NCBI GenBank assembly: GCA_020638065.1
Contig: JACKJG010000023.1
Location: 1-14,402, forward strand
Length of the DNA stretch: 14,402 nucleotides
Reading direction: 5' to 3'
Source of the DNA: Hyphomicrobiaceae bacterium
GTDB taxonomy: Bacteria; Pseudomonadota; Alphaproteobacteria; Rhizobiales; Devosiaceae
Shown here: in pieces, positions 1 through 7,241 of the stretch
Layout of the letters: each line of letters opens with the position of its first letter
Position numbering within the stretch: position 1 is the first letter of the stretch
Notes under the pieces: model-generated
What the model was told of the DNA's origin: nothing
The model's input: only the letters and a program-made list of their open reading frames with translations
Database searches by the model: none
Position numbers and translations under genes: made by a program

Positions 1-807
1 GCCGTGGGCTGCACCGCGCATGAGCATGCCCGTTTCGGTGCGCATTTCCATCTGATCGCCCTCAACCCGTTCGATCTTGCCCGACCAACGGTTTGAGTCT
101 CCGACAAACCCGGCCACGAAGGCAGTTTGCGGGCGGTAGTAGAGATCATGTCCGGTGCCGACCTGCTCGAAACGACCATTGTTCATGACCGCGATATTGT
201 CGGACATGACGAGTGCTTCGGACTGGTCATGGGTAATGTAGACGAAGGTCGTATCGAATGCAGCCTGCAACGATTTCAGCTCGATCTTCATGTGTTCGCG
301 CAGTTTCAAGTCAAGCGCGCCGAGCGGCTCGTCGAGCAGGAGCACGTCCGGTTCAAGCACCATGCAGCGGGCAATGGCCACGCGCTGCTTCTGGCCGCCG
401 GAAAGCTCATCCACCTTGCGCTTGCCGATGCCGGGAAGCCCGATACGCTCGAGCACCTCGTCAACCTTGCGGGCGATTTCGGATTTGGGGAGTTTCTGGC
501 GGCGCAGACCGTAGCCGATATTGTCGGCGATGTTCATCATCGGGAAGAGCGCCAGATGCTGAAATACCATGCTGACCGGGCGCTTGTTGGGCGGCACGTC
601 CAGGACAGACTTGCCCTTGATCAGGATATCGCCGGAGGTTGGTTCGAGGAACCCGGCAACCATGCGCATGATCGTGGTCTTGCCGCAGCCCGAGGGTCCG
701 AGAATGGAAAAGAACGAGCCATTCGGCACGCTGAACGAGACATTGTCGACGGCCGTAAAGCCATCAAATCGCTTAGTCAGATCGACGCATTCCAGATCAG
801 GGCTCAT
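1..807 (-). CDS. Polyamine-type ABC transporter ATP-binding protein (PotA-like), 3' part outside window
   Basis: This is the ATPase subunit of an ABC importer that would power uptake of the ligand bound by the downstream-numbered binding protein gene at 882-1955. The 269 residues present contain a complete nucleotide-binding domain. Walker A is GPSGCGKT at residues 37-44, followed by a Q-loop (VFQHLALFP), the signature LSGGQKQR, Walker B VLLLDEPLGALD and an H-loop in YITHDQSEA. The last visible residues begin the C-terminal region that carries the TOBE domain in this family. The ATG at 805-807 is preceded by AGGA about nine bases upstream. The frame is open to base 1, so the C-terminus lies outside. 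The gene sits 74 bases after the binding protein stop codon in the same direction, and a hairpin lies between them. The PotA/spermidine-putrescine assignment is by family resemblance; the true substrate is not shown by the sequence. Confidence 0.93.
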   Translation of the reverse strand, partial: MSPDLECVDLTKRFDGFTAVDNVSFSVPNGSFFSILGPSGCGKTTIMRMVAGFLEPTSGDILIKGKSVLDVPPNKRPVSMVFQHLALFPMMNIADNIGYGLRRQKLPKSEIARKVDEVLERIGLPGIGKRKVDELSGGQKQRVAIARCMVLEPDVLLLDEPLGALDLKLREHMKIELKSLQAAFDTTFVYITHDQSEALVMSDNIAVMNNGRFEQVGTGHDLYYRPQTAFVAGFVGDSNRWSGKIERVEGDQMEMRTETGMLMRGAAHG

Positions 808-835
808 GAGGCGTCCTGCTGAGGGAAGCTGGAAT

Positions 836-862
836 GCTGCACCCGCCGAACGCGGGTGCAGC
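836..862 (-). promoter_or_regulatory. Intercistronic hairpin between binding protein and ATPase genes
   Basis: Two perfect 11-base arms (836-846 and 852-862) flank a five-base loop. The arms are GC-rich (GCTGCACCCGC paired with GCGGGTGCAGC). The hairpin lies 19 bases after the stop codon of the binding protein gene and 28 bases before the ATPase start. No T-run follows on the transcribed strand, so it is not a standard intrinsic terminator. It more likely protects the 3' end of the binding protein message or partly attenuates read-through. Confidence 0.6.
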
Positions 863-881
863 CTATTGGCCGAAGGGTCGG

Positions 882-1955
882 TTAGTTGGCCGCCTGAACG
901 CGATCCAGAACGTTGCCTTCGATGACTTCCAGACCGGCCGGAACCGGCGGATACCACTTGATGTTGTCAACCGCTTCGGGCGGGAAGCTGGCTTGATAGC
1001 GGGCCTTCAGGTCCGCCGGGGCGAATTCGTCGGCACCCAGGGAGGCCGTGAAGTTGCCAGCCGCTTCGGTCACCATCGCGGCAACTTCGGGACGCATCAC
1101 GAAGTTGATCCAGTCATAGGCTGCCTGATCGGCTTGACCCTTGGCGGGAAGCGCAAAGGTGTCGATCCAGCCGAGTGCGCCGGAAGTGGGCGCGACAAAG
1201 GTGATGTCCGGATTATCGGCATTCAGCTTCCAGCCGCCCGTATCCCAGGCCATCGCCGCCACGGTTTCACCCGAGCGCATCAGGTTTAGAAGCTCGTCGC
1301 TACCCGACCAATAGGTCTTCACGTTCGGCTTGCACTCGATGAGCTTGGCCTCGACCTGGCTGAGAATGTCCGTATATGCGGCTTCATCCCCATAGGCTGC
1401 GAACGGATCCATACCCATCGCGAAGGCGAAGGCGATCAGGGTCGGGCGTTTCAGGCGATAGGTCACTTTGCCGGCAACGTCCGCATTGCAGAGGTCGGTG
1501 TAATCCTTGACCGAGGCGGCCTTGGTGGTGTCGACCACGAGGCCGGAGGTTCCCCAGACGTGCGGCACGCCATAGACTTGGCCATCAACCGTGGTGTTGG
1601 CCATGGTGGCCGACAGCATCGACGGAATGAACTGAGAAGTGTCGATCTTGGAAATGTCGATCGGCTTGTAGATGCCGAATTCCGTCTGCGGACCGGCAAT
1701 ACGGTCCTGAGACGGCTGCACGAGATCAAAACCGCCGCCGCCGGTGGCGCGCAGCTTGGAGATCATCTCTTCGTTGTTCGAGGTGGTTACCTCGACCGTA
1801 TGGCCGGTCTCTTCCTCGAACATTTGAATAACGTTTTCAGGTGCATAGCCACCCCAGGTCAGGAGACGGAGGGTGTCGGCCGATGCCGAAGATACCCATC
1901 CCGCAACCGCCAAACCGATCGCCGGAATGGCGACCGCAAGTACTGACTTTTTCAT
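882..1955 (-). CDS. Polyamine-type ABC transporter substrate-binding protein (PotD-like)
   Basis: This 357-residue periplasmic protein is expected to capture a small ligand and deliver it to the ABC importer whose ATPase is encoded next. It begins with a classic Sec signal peptide: positive MKKS, a hydrophobic core, and a probable cut after ASA at residue 26. The mature protein opens with DTLRLLTWGGYAPENVI, the usual start of the PotD/PotF-like family. Its length is typical of that family. The N-terminal half has GGGGFDLVQPSQD and VYGVPHVWGTSGLVVD, and the later AAMAWDTGGW segment is also family-like. Two cysteines (in LCNAD and IECKP) could form a disulfide. The ATG is supported by GGGGAG about nine bases upstream. 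A candidate promoter and a small palindrome lie just upstream. Polyamines are the default guess for the ligand, but related proteins bind other compounds. Confidence 0.92.
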   Translation of the reverse strand: MKKSVLAVAIPAIGLAVAGWVSSASADTLRLLTWGGYAPENVIQMFEEETGHTVEVTTSNNEEMISKLRATGGGGFDLVQPSQDRIAGPQTEFGIYKPIDISKIDTSQFIPSMLSATMANTTVDGQVYGVPHVWGTSGLVVDTTKAASVKDYTDLCNADVAGKVTYRLKRPTLIAFAFAMGMDPFAAYGDEAAYTDILSQVEAKLIECKPNVKTYWSGSDELLNLMRSGETVAAMAWDTGGWKLNADNPDITFVAPTSGALGWIDTFALPAKGQADQAAYDWINFVMRPEVAAMVTEAAGNFTASLGADEFAPADLKARYQASFPPEAVDNIKWYPPVPAGLEVIEGNVLDRVQAAN

Positions 1956-2002
1956 TCTGATTTTCTCCCCTTGTTGAGATTTGCTCTCGATAGTTTTCGG
2001 AC

Positions 2003-2030
2003 ATCATCGCGATTTTTACCGAAAGGTCAA
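2003..2030 (-). promoter_or_regulatory. Candidate sigma-70 promoter of the PotD-like operon
   Basis: On the minus strand TTGACC (2025-2030) lies 16 bases before GATGAT (2003-2008). The first hexamer matches five of six bases of the -35 consensus and the second four of six of the -10 consensus. This would give a leader of roughly 40 bases before the ATG at 1955. It is a by-eye prediction. Confidence 0.35.
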
Positions 2031-2032
2031 AT

Positions 2033-2047
2033 CCTCTAGATCAGAGG
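2033..2047. promoter_or_regulatory. Small palindrome next to the PotD-like promoter
   Basis: CCTCT and AGAGG form a five-base inverted repeat around AGATC, immediately upstream of the candidate -35 element at 2025-2030. The position suits an operator or activator site, but the arms are short and chance is possible. Confidence 0.22.
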
Positions 2048-2176
2048 GAATCAAAAGATTTGTGACAGTTTCCTGACGGTGGAAAACGCGTGTGTTCCGA
2101 CCCGGCCGCAGGCGCAAAACGGGGCCTTTGGTCGGCGCCTTTCCAAACCCGTAAACTTGTGCCGGTCAGCCGAGGT

Positions 2177-2647
2177 TCAGCGAAGCTCGCCAAGCAAACC
2201 GCCATACTTGTCGGCCAGGACCAAGGCCGACAAAACGTCGCCATGGGTTCCGGCCAAGCGCGCCATGACAAAGGCGGCGGCAGCGGAGAACACAAGGTCC
2301 GCAACGACCAGAGTGGTCAGACCCGCGAAGGAAAAAAGCACCGCAAGCGCGGGGTTTGCCGTCGTCTCTCCAAGCAGAATGGCGAGCCAGACAAGCCCGG
2401 CAAGATGAAGCGGGCTCAAGATCTGCACCAGTCCGCGCGCAGCAATGGCCTTGACGCTGATGGTCACGGCGGCTGACAGACCAAGCGCGATCAGATTGAT
2501 CAGGGCCATGATGGAAATCATTACGGCCAAGCCCGGATGCCACAGGAAGGCCGCCGCAATGAACGCCGCGAACAGCGGAACGAAGAGGCGTTTCGCCTCT
2601 AGCTTCGAGACTGGCGTGGCGGAATTGTGCGGAATTGATAGCTGCAT
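2177..2647 (-). CDS. Small four-helix membrane protein of unknown function
   Basis: I do not recognise this 156-residue protein. It has a short polar N-terminus (MQLSIPHNSATP) and then about four hydrophobic segments, near residues 21-35, 39-64, 78-93 and 100-130. It ends with a soluble tail (GTHGDVLSALVLADKYGG...). It is therefore probably an inner-membrane protein. There is no cleavable signal peptide, no cysteine and no obvious catalytic motif. I chose the ATG at 2645-2647 because AGGCAGGT stands just upstream. A GTG six codons earlier (2663-2665) would lie inside the predicted leader hairpin and is less likely. The gene follows the flavin oxidoreductase by 89 bases in the same direction and could share its transcript. 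Its stop lies about 130 bases from the palindrome and candidate promoter of the PotD-like operon. Codon pattern and hydrophobic layout make it a convincing gene. Confidence 0.72.
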   Translation of the reverse strand: MQLSIPHNSATPVSKLEAKRLFVPLFAAFIAAAFLWHPGLAVMISIMALINLIALGLSAAVTISVKAIAARGLVQILSPLHLAGLVWLAILLGETTANPALAVLFSFAGLTTLVVADLVFSAAAAFVMARLAGTHGDVLSALVLADKYGGLLGELR

Positions 2648-2653
2648 GATGAC

Positions 2654-2694
2654 CTGCCTTTGCACTCGAACGTAAGTTCGCAGCGCAAAGGCAG
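2654..2694 (-). promoter_or_regulatory. Leader hairpin that may mask the ribosome binding site of the membrane protein
   Basis: Perfect ten-base arms CTGCCTTTGC (2654-2663) and GCAAAGGCAG (2685-2694) enclose a second perfect five-base pair of arms, CGAAC (2667-2671) and GTTCG (2676-2680), with a four-base loop. On the transcribed minus strand the 3' arm includes the AAGG/GCAG part of the ribosome binding site and ends six bases before the ATG at 2647. Folding would hide the translation start. No T-run follows, so a plain terminator for the upstream gene is less likely. Confidence 0.5.
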
Positions 2695-2736
2695 AGTAAA
2701 CAAACAGCGTAACCCGGCAGGACGGTTAATGCTTTG

Positions 2737-4040
2737 CTAGTGCGGCTTTGGCTCTCGGATGACCGCCTTGGCCGTACGCGTCTCGGTGCGATCGTAGGAC
2801 AGCAAGGCTCGGAACGGCGACAGGTTGAGGTCGGGTTTTTTGCCGTCCGCGATTGAGTAGATGTGCTCGTAGTACCAGCCGAGCGCGCCCCAGGCGTTGA
2901 GATCGCGCAGATACGAGATAGGCGAGCGCGGACCCAACAATCCCGTGCCGACCACCAGATCGTCGTCGCGGCTTTCGACACGCTCGATCCGGCCGCTGAG
3001 TATTTTGGTCGCCACATCGGGATCGATAATCATCGGCCGGCCAAGGCCGATCAAATCGACGCCATCGAGTTCAATTGCCTCAACCATCGCGGCGACGCTG
3101 CGAAAGCCGCCGGTGACCATGACCGGAATGCTCACGGCCTGGCGCAGTTTCGGAACGAAATCGAGGAAATAGGCCTCGCGCCGGCGGGTGCTCTCGCGCT
3201 TGCTGGCGGCGAGAGGATCCTTTCGGTCGAAGTCGATCATGCGGGGTTGCTCGTAGTTTCCGCCGGATACTTCAATGAAATCGCAGCCGGCCTCCTGGAG
3301 CCATTTCGCAACAATCACGCTGTCGTCTTCGGAAAAACCGCCGCGCTGGAAGTCGGCAGAGTTCAGTTTTGCAGCGACGATGAAATCATCGCTGGTTGCT
3401 TCCCGCACCCGGCGGACGATTTCGAGCAGAATGCGTGCGCGGTTTCAACGATCCGCCCATTGATCGGTGCGGCGGTTCGAAAGGGAGAAAGGAACTGGCT
3501 CATCAGGTAGCCGTGGGCGGCGTGAATCTGGACACCGTCAAACCCGTGCTGCGCAGAATGCGGGCAGCGTTCACAAAGCTCTCGATCACCTGTTCGATCT
3601 GATCATCGTTGAGGGAACAGGTTGCCCAAATCGGCCGTTGCCCATCTTGAGAGCGATGTCGGACGGCGCGTTCGGCCGTTTGTTGATGGCTGCCTTTGTG
3701 TCTGCCGGCCAGCGTGATTGAGCTGGACGACGATGCGAGCGCTGTGCGCTCTGGCAGCGGAGGCCATTTCGGCCAGTTTATCGAGCGAGGCATTGGATTG
3801 CTGTCCCTCGACCGCGAGATTGCCGCCGCGCTCGAGATGGAAGCGATCAAGCAGAACATTGCCGTGATCAGCATCGCGGCCCCGCCCCCCCCAGGTGCGA
3901 TATAGCGTTACGAACCGGTCGTTTGCCGCGTTGGTTCCGTCGGATAGTCCTTCGGTCAGTGCCGCTTTCACGATCCGGTTCGGAAGGGTTACCCCGCAGG
4001 GAAGCGTCAGGGGTTGTGCAAGCCTGGAAATGTCGGCCAT
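2737..4040 (-). pseudogene. NADH:flavin oxidoreductase (Old Yellow Enzyme family), broken by nine single-base indels
   Basis: The product would be an FMN-dependent TIM-barrel reductase using NAD(P)H on enones, nitro compounds or similar substrates. The start is ordinary: ATG at 4038-4040 with AGAGG upstream, then LPCGVTLPNRIVKAALTEGLSD, a typical OYE opening. The coding signal then moves through all three frames. I place one extra G in the eight-base G run (3885-3892). I place single missing bases near 3862, 3697, 3613-3615, 3540, 3483-3485, 3456-3458, 3445 and 3441. Correcting these joins conserved pieces in order: VVQLNHAGRQT, INKRPNAPSDIALKMGNG, DDQIEQVIESFVNAARIL, FDGVQIHAAHGYLMSQFLSP, NRRTDQWGG, ETRARILLE, then an intact C-terminal part from VREATSDDF. 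That last part carries VTGGF and LIGLGRPMIIDPD, the usual phosphate-binding end of the barrel. The repaired gene has exactly 437 codons, normal for the family. Sequencing error is the likelier cause; true decay is the alternative. Confidence 0.85.
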
Positions 4041-4087
4041 GAGTGCCTCTCAATGGTTTCCGCCGACCGCCAAATTACCATTTCGAC

Positions 4088-4104
4088 AACCTTAATAGAA
4101 GGTT
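4088..4104. promoter_or_regulatory. Inverted repeat upstream of the flavin oxidoreductase
   Basis: AACCTT and AAGGTT are perfect six-base arms around AATAG, about 50 bases before the oxidoreductase start. This could be an operator; OYE-type reductase genes are often controlled by TetR- or LysR-type regulators, but no regulator gene is in the window. The arms are short. Confidence 0.25.
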
Positions 4105-4386
4105 AAGAACAATGTTTAACGAAATAGAGTTAACGCCACGGCGATGCGCAGACCCATCCGCCTCACTGCCGGCGCATGTTGGCCGGAAAGCGACGGGCTG
4201 GCGAGAGCATTCAGAGACAAATTTTGACAATTGCGGCATGCCGTGTTGCGATATCGGACGATGATATTAAACTTTGGATTGGTCTTCCCATCTGGAGGCT
4301 ATACTCTGTTGGCAAAATGACACTGAATTTCGTATTATTCGCTCCGTGTTCATGAGGCTTGACTTGGCATGCGGCAACCAGGTAAT

Positions 4387-4394
4387 GGGAGGAG
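4387..4394 (+). promoter_or_regulatory. Ribosome binding site deciding the cfa start
   Basis: GGGAGGAG lies seven bases before the GTG at 4402 and is the strongest such site upstream of the gene. It supports a start well before the in-frame ATG at 4700, and therefore supports the view that the 5' part of the gene is frameshifted, not absent. Confidence 0.6.
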
Positions 4395-4401
4395 CATTAA
4401 C

Positions 4402-5623
4402 GTGACGGATAGCGCTGAGCAAACACGATGTCACCCACGCGCCATCGCTGAAGCTTTGGCAAAGGCAGTTTGCTTGCGCCGTTTCAAAGGGAACTCGCAG
4501 GATCGTTGAGTGCTCATTTTTTCGGACGGGCAGAGCTGCCGGTTCGAAAGGCAAGAATCCGGGCCGGACGCAGAATTGCGGACTCAACAATCCACGTGCG
4601 ATCTACCGCTTCCTGTTTGGTGGCAATCTCGGCTTTTCGCGGGCATTTATTGACGGGGATTGCGACAGCCCGGATATTGGCAAGTTCCTCGATTTCGCGA
4701 TGGCAAACGAAGCCATGCTCCACAGCGCGACAAATTGGGCGGGCGCTTTGAAGTGGGTCGACTTTCTCAGGCACAAGTTGCGCCACAATTCGCGCGAGGG
4801 CAGCAAAAAGAACATCGCCTACCACTATGATCTGGGCAATGAGTTCTACCGGCTCTGGCTCGACGGCACGATGACCTATTCGTCGGCTCTTTACGACAAG
4901 GACGGCATGAGCCTGGAGCAAGCGCAATCGGCCAAATACCAAAGAATCATCGATGAATTGGGCATTGGCCCGGACGATCATATTCTGGAGATCGGTTGTG
5001 GCTGGGGCGGCTTCGCCGAACACGCGGTTCGCACGACCGGATGCCGGGTTACCGGGCTGACCCTGTCGCAGGAACAGGCGGCGTTCGCGAGAAAGCGGCT
5101 GGAAAACGCAGGATTGGCGGACCGTGTCGACATTCGGCTGGAGGATTACCGCGATTGCAGGGGGTCTTTTGACGCCATCGTTTCCATCGAAATGTTCGAG
5201 GCGGTGGGCGAAGAGCATTGGCCGACCTATTTCGCTGCGGTCGAACAACTCCTGAAGCCCGGCGGGCGGGCGATGATCCAGACAATCACCATCGATGAAC
5301 GCAGGTTCGAGGATTATCGGCGCAATGCCGATTTCATCCAGACGTTCATCTTTCCCGGCGGCATGTTGCCCTCGTTCGAGCGCTTCAAGGCCAGCGCCAA
5401 TAAGGCCGGCCTCGTGGTGCGCGACTGGCTGAATTTCGGCGAACATTACGCAAGGACGCTGGTGACTTGGGAAGAAGCGTTTCTGGCCAATTGGCGCAAC
5501 ATCCAGCCGATGGGTTTCGATGAACGGTTCCGGCGCATGTGGCAATTCTATCTCAGCTATTGCGCTGCCGGTTTCCGCGCCCACAGCATCGACGTGTTCC
5601 AGATTCAGCTGACCAAGTCGTAG
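4402..5623 (+). CDS. cfa: Cyclopropane-fatty-acyl-phospholipid synthase, 5' third frameshifted
   Basis: This enzyme transfers a methylene group from S-adenosylmethionine to double bonds of membrane phospholipid acyl chains, hardening membranes in stationary phase or acid. The uninterrupted part is 4700-5623 (307 residues). It holds YHYDLGNEFYRLWLD, the SAM-binding loop LEIGCGWGGFAEHA, SIEMFEAVGEEHW, and the C-terminal FIFPGGMLPS and LNFGEHYARTL motifs. That is too short for the family, and homology clearly continues upstream. The frame is already open before 4700 (NNPRAIYRFLFGGNLGFSRAF). Further upstream, FSDGQSCRFERQESGPDAELR is read one frame earlier. Three single-base indels are needed: a missing G at 4500-4501, an extra base near 4510, and an extra A at 4582. 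With these corrected the gene starts at GTG 4402 after GGGAGGAG and has exactly 407 codons, normal for the family. Sequencing error is likelier than a truncated gene. Confidence 0.87.
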
Positions 5624-5686
5624 GCGGCAGGTTGCGGACCAAAGCCGAAGCCGCCCGTCTCAAATTGCCGGATAGCGTCGTCGCAA

Positions 5687-6109
5687 ATGGACGAAACTGA
5701 AATACACGTGACGGCCACCCCCTCGCCCGAAGACCTCGCGATGGTCGGCGAAAATCTGGCCGCATTCAACGATACGGATGTGGGGGCCGCTAACCGCGTT
5801 CCGATTGCCGTGCTGGCAAAAGACGAATCGGGAGAGGTTGTTGCGGGCATTTCCGGATATACTGCTTGGGGTTGGCTGTACCTGCAATGGCTTTGGGTGG
5901 CCGACAGCCAACGCGGCAAGGGATTGGCCAGGAAAATGCTCGACGCCGCCGAAGGCGAGGCGCGAAAACGCGGATGCCATGCCGCTTATATCGATACGTT
6001 CAACCCGGTCGCGCTCAGGACCTACCAGCGCGCGGGCTATGAACCTTTCGGTGAGCTGAAGGACTTTCCCGTTGGGCGCACCCGGACGTTTCTGCAAAAG
6101 CGGTTCTGA
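5687..6109 (+). CDS. GNAT-family N-acetyltransferase
   Basis: This 140-residue protein should transfer an acetyl group from acetyl-CoA to an amine; the substrate is unknown. It shows the GNAT order: a central beta strand pair WLYLQWLWV near residues 63-71, the acetyl-CoA pyrophosphate loop QRGKGLARKML at residues 75-85, then DTFNPVALRTYQRAGYEPFGEL, the usual C-terminal helix and strand. There is no signal peptide, so it is cytoplasmic. The start at 5687 has no clear ribosome binding site. It was chosen because the next in-frame starts would cut into the domain. The gene follows cfa by 63 bases in the same direction and may be cotranscribed. It ends only four bases from the stop codon of the convergent anmK gene. 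Confidence 0.88.
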   Translation: MDETEIHVTATPSPEDLAMVGENLAAFNDTDVGAANRVPIAVLAKDESGEVVAGISGYTAWGWLYLQWLWVADSQRGKGLARKMLDAAEGEARKRGCHAAYIDTFNPVALRTYQRAGYEPFGELKDFPVGRTRTFLQKRF

Positions 6110-6113
6110 GAGC

Positions 6114-7235
6114 TCAGGCGGCGAGCTTTCCGCCCGTCAGCGGATGCGGCGCACCGGTGGTGGTCGGCAGGCTGATCGGCAGCCCTCGCAGTACGCGCAC
6201 GGCCAGGAACGCGAAACATTCCGCTTCGATTGCATCGCCGCGCCAGCCGACTTCCTCGGCCGGGACGGCATCGATATTGGCACGGGTTTGCAGCATCGCC
6301 ATGATCGCCGGGTTGTGCCGGCCACCGCCGCAAACGATCAGCCGGTTCGGCCTTTTCGGCAGCAGGTCGAGGGATTTGCCGACCGCGCTCGCGGTGAACG
6401 CCGTCAGCGTGGCCGCGCCAGTGGCCGGGTCGAGTCCATCCGCCATTTTTGCCGAGAAGTCGAAGCGGTCGAGGGATTTCGGAAAAGGCGCGGAAAGGTA
6501 GGGATGTTCGAGCAATTGCACCAGACGTTCCTCGTCGACCTTGCCGTCGAGGGCCAATTCACCGTTCGCGTCCATGTCGCCGAGACCGCGGGCTTTCATG
6601 AAGTCGTTGATGGGCGCGTTGGCCGGGCCGGTATCAAAGGCAATGAGCGTGTCTCCGCCATCCCAATAGGTGATGTTGCCGACGCCGCCGAGATTGAGCA
6701 CGGCCGTCCGGCCGTCTCTGACGTCCAGCATGCGTAACAGGGCCTGATGATAGAGGGCCGCCAGCGGCGCCCCCTGCCCGCCCGCGCGGATGTCGGCGGT
6801 GCGGAAGTCGTAGGCTACAGGAACGCCGAGCAGTCGGCTCATCAGGTGGCCGTCGCCAAGTTGCCGCGTTTCGCCGACATGGCCGGCTTGCGGCGCGCGA
6901 TGCAGCACGGTCTGGCCATGGAAACCGACAATGCCGATGTCCTGCATGGTCATTCCGGATGAAGTGACGAGATCGCGGACCGCCGCGGATTGCGCGCGGG
7001 TCAGATCATCTTCGGCCTTGGCGAATATCTCGGGATCGGGCCCGGCGAAGTTCCATCGCAGGGCTTCGGCCTGGGCCTGTTCGAGCTCGTCGCGGATTTC
7101 TCGGGTGTAGGGGGCCAGCGTGTAGGGTCCGAAAGCCTCGATGGTTTCTCCGTCGGTGCGCAGCGTCGCCACATCGATGTTGCCGTCAAGCACGGTTCCG
7201 GTCATCAGGCCGACGGCCCAGATTGGATCGCTCAT
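6114..7235 (-). CDS. anmK: Anhydro-N-acetylmuramic acid kinase
   Basis: AnmK opens the 1,6-anhydro ring of anhydroMurNAc and phosphorylates it with ATP, giving MurNAc-6-phosphate for MurQ. The 373-residue length is typical. Recognisable pieces in order are the ATP-binding loop GLMTGTVLDGNIDVA (residues 9-23), FHGQT (105-109), YDFRTADIRAGGQGAPL (142-158), which in the family carries the catalytic aspartate, NLGGVGNIT (181-189) and AFDTGPANA (199-207). No signal peptide is present, so the enzyme is cytoplasmic. AGGGAC upstream supports the ATG at 7235. Six bases separate it from the stop codon of the serine hydrolase, so it is the last gene of the murQ-transporter operon. No terminator fits after it, because the convergent acetyltransferase gene ends four bases away. 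Confidence 0.96.
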   Translation of the reverse strand: MSDPIWAVGLMTGTVLDGNIDVATLRTDGETIEAFGPYTLAPYTREIRDELEQAQAEALRWNFAGPDPEIFAKAEDDLTRAQSAAVRDLVTSSGMTMQDIGIVGFHGQTVLHRAPQAGHVGETRQLGDGHLMSRLLGVPVAYDFRTADIRAGGQGAPLAALYHQALLRMLDVRDGRTAVLNLGGVGNITYWDGGDTLIAFDTGPANAPINDFMKARGLGDMDANGELALDGKVDEERLVQLLEHPYLSAPFPKSLDRFDFSAKMADGLDPATGAATLTAFTASAVGKSLDLLPKRPNRLIVCGGGRHNPAIMAMLQTRANIDAVPAEEVGWRGDAIEAECFAFLAVRVLRGLPISLPTTTGAPHPLTGGKLAA

Positions 7236-7241
7236 ATGTCC

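Larger units (their letters stand above)
4041..4401. other. Divergent intergenic region (361 bases)
   Basis: This stretch separates the oppositely oriented oxidoreductase and cyclopropane synthase genes and should hold both promoters. Visible elements are an inverted repeat (4088-4104), a TTGACA hexamer at 4224-4229 without a good partner, a TATACT at 4300-4305 that could be a -10 element for the plus-strand gene, and a ribosome binding site GGGAGGAG at 4387-4394. No convincing gene is present. Since both flanking genes contain likely sequence errors, the bases here may also be unreliable. Confidence 0.5.

Noticed and set aside
836..862. Reading this hairpin as a rho-independent terminator.
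   Set aside because: The transcribed strand has no T-run after the stem, and the ATPase gene follows in the same direction.
4112..4264. A 50-codon plus-strand frame starting at ATG 4112 in the divergent intergenic region.
   Set aside because: It has no recognisable motif, its ribosome binding site is poorly spaced, and it lies within the stretch of doubtful sequence quality.
4700..4702. ATG 4700 as the true start of cfa.
   Set aside because: No ribosome binding site precedes it, the protein would lack about 100 residues of the family, and clear homology continues upstream in the same and neighbouring frames.
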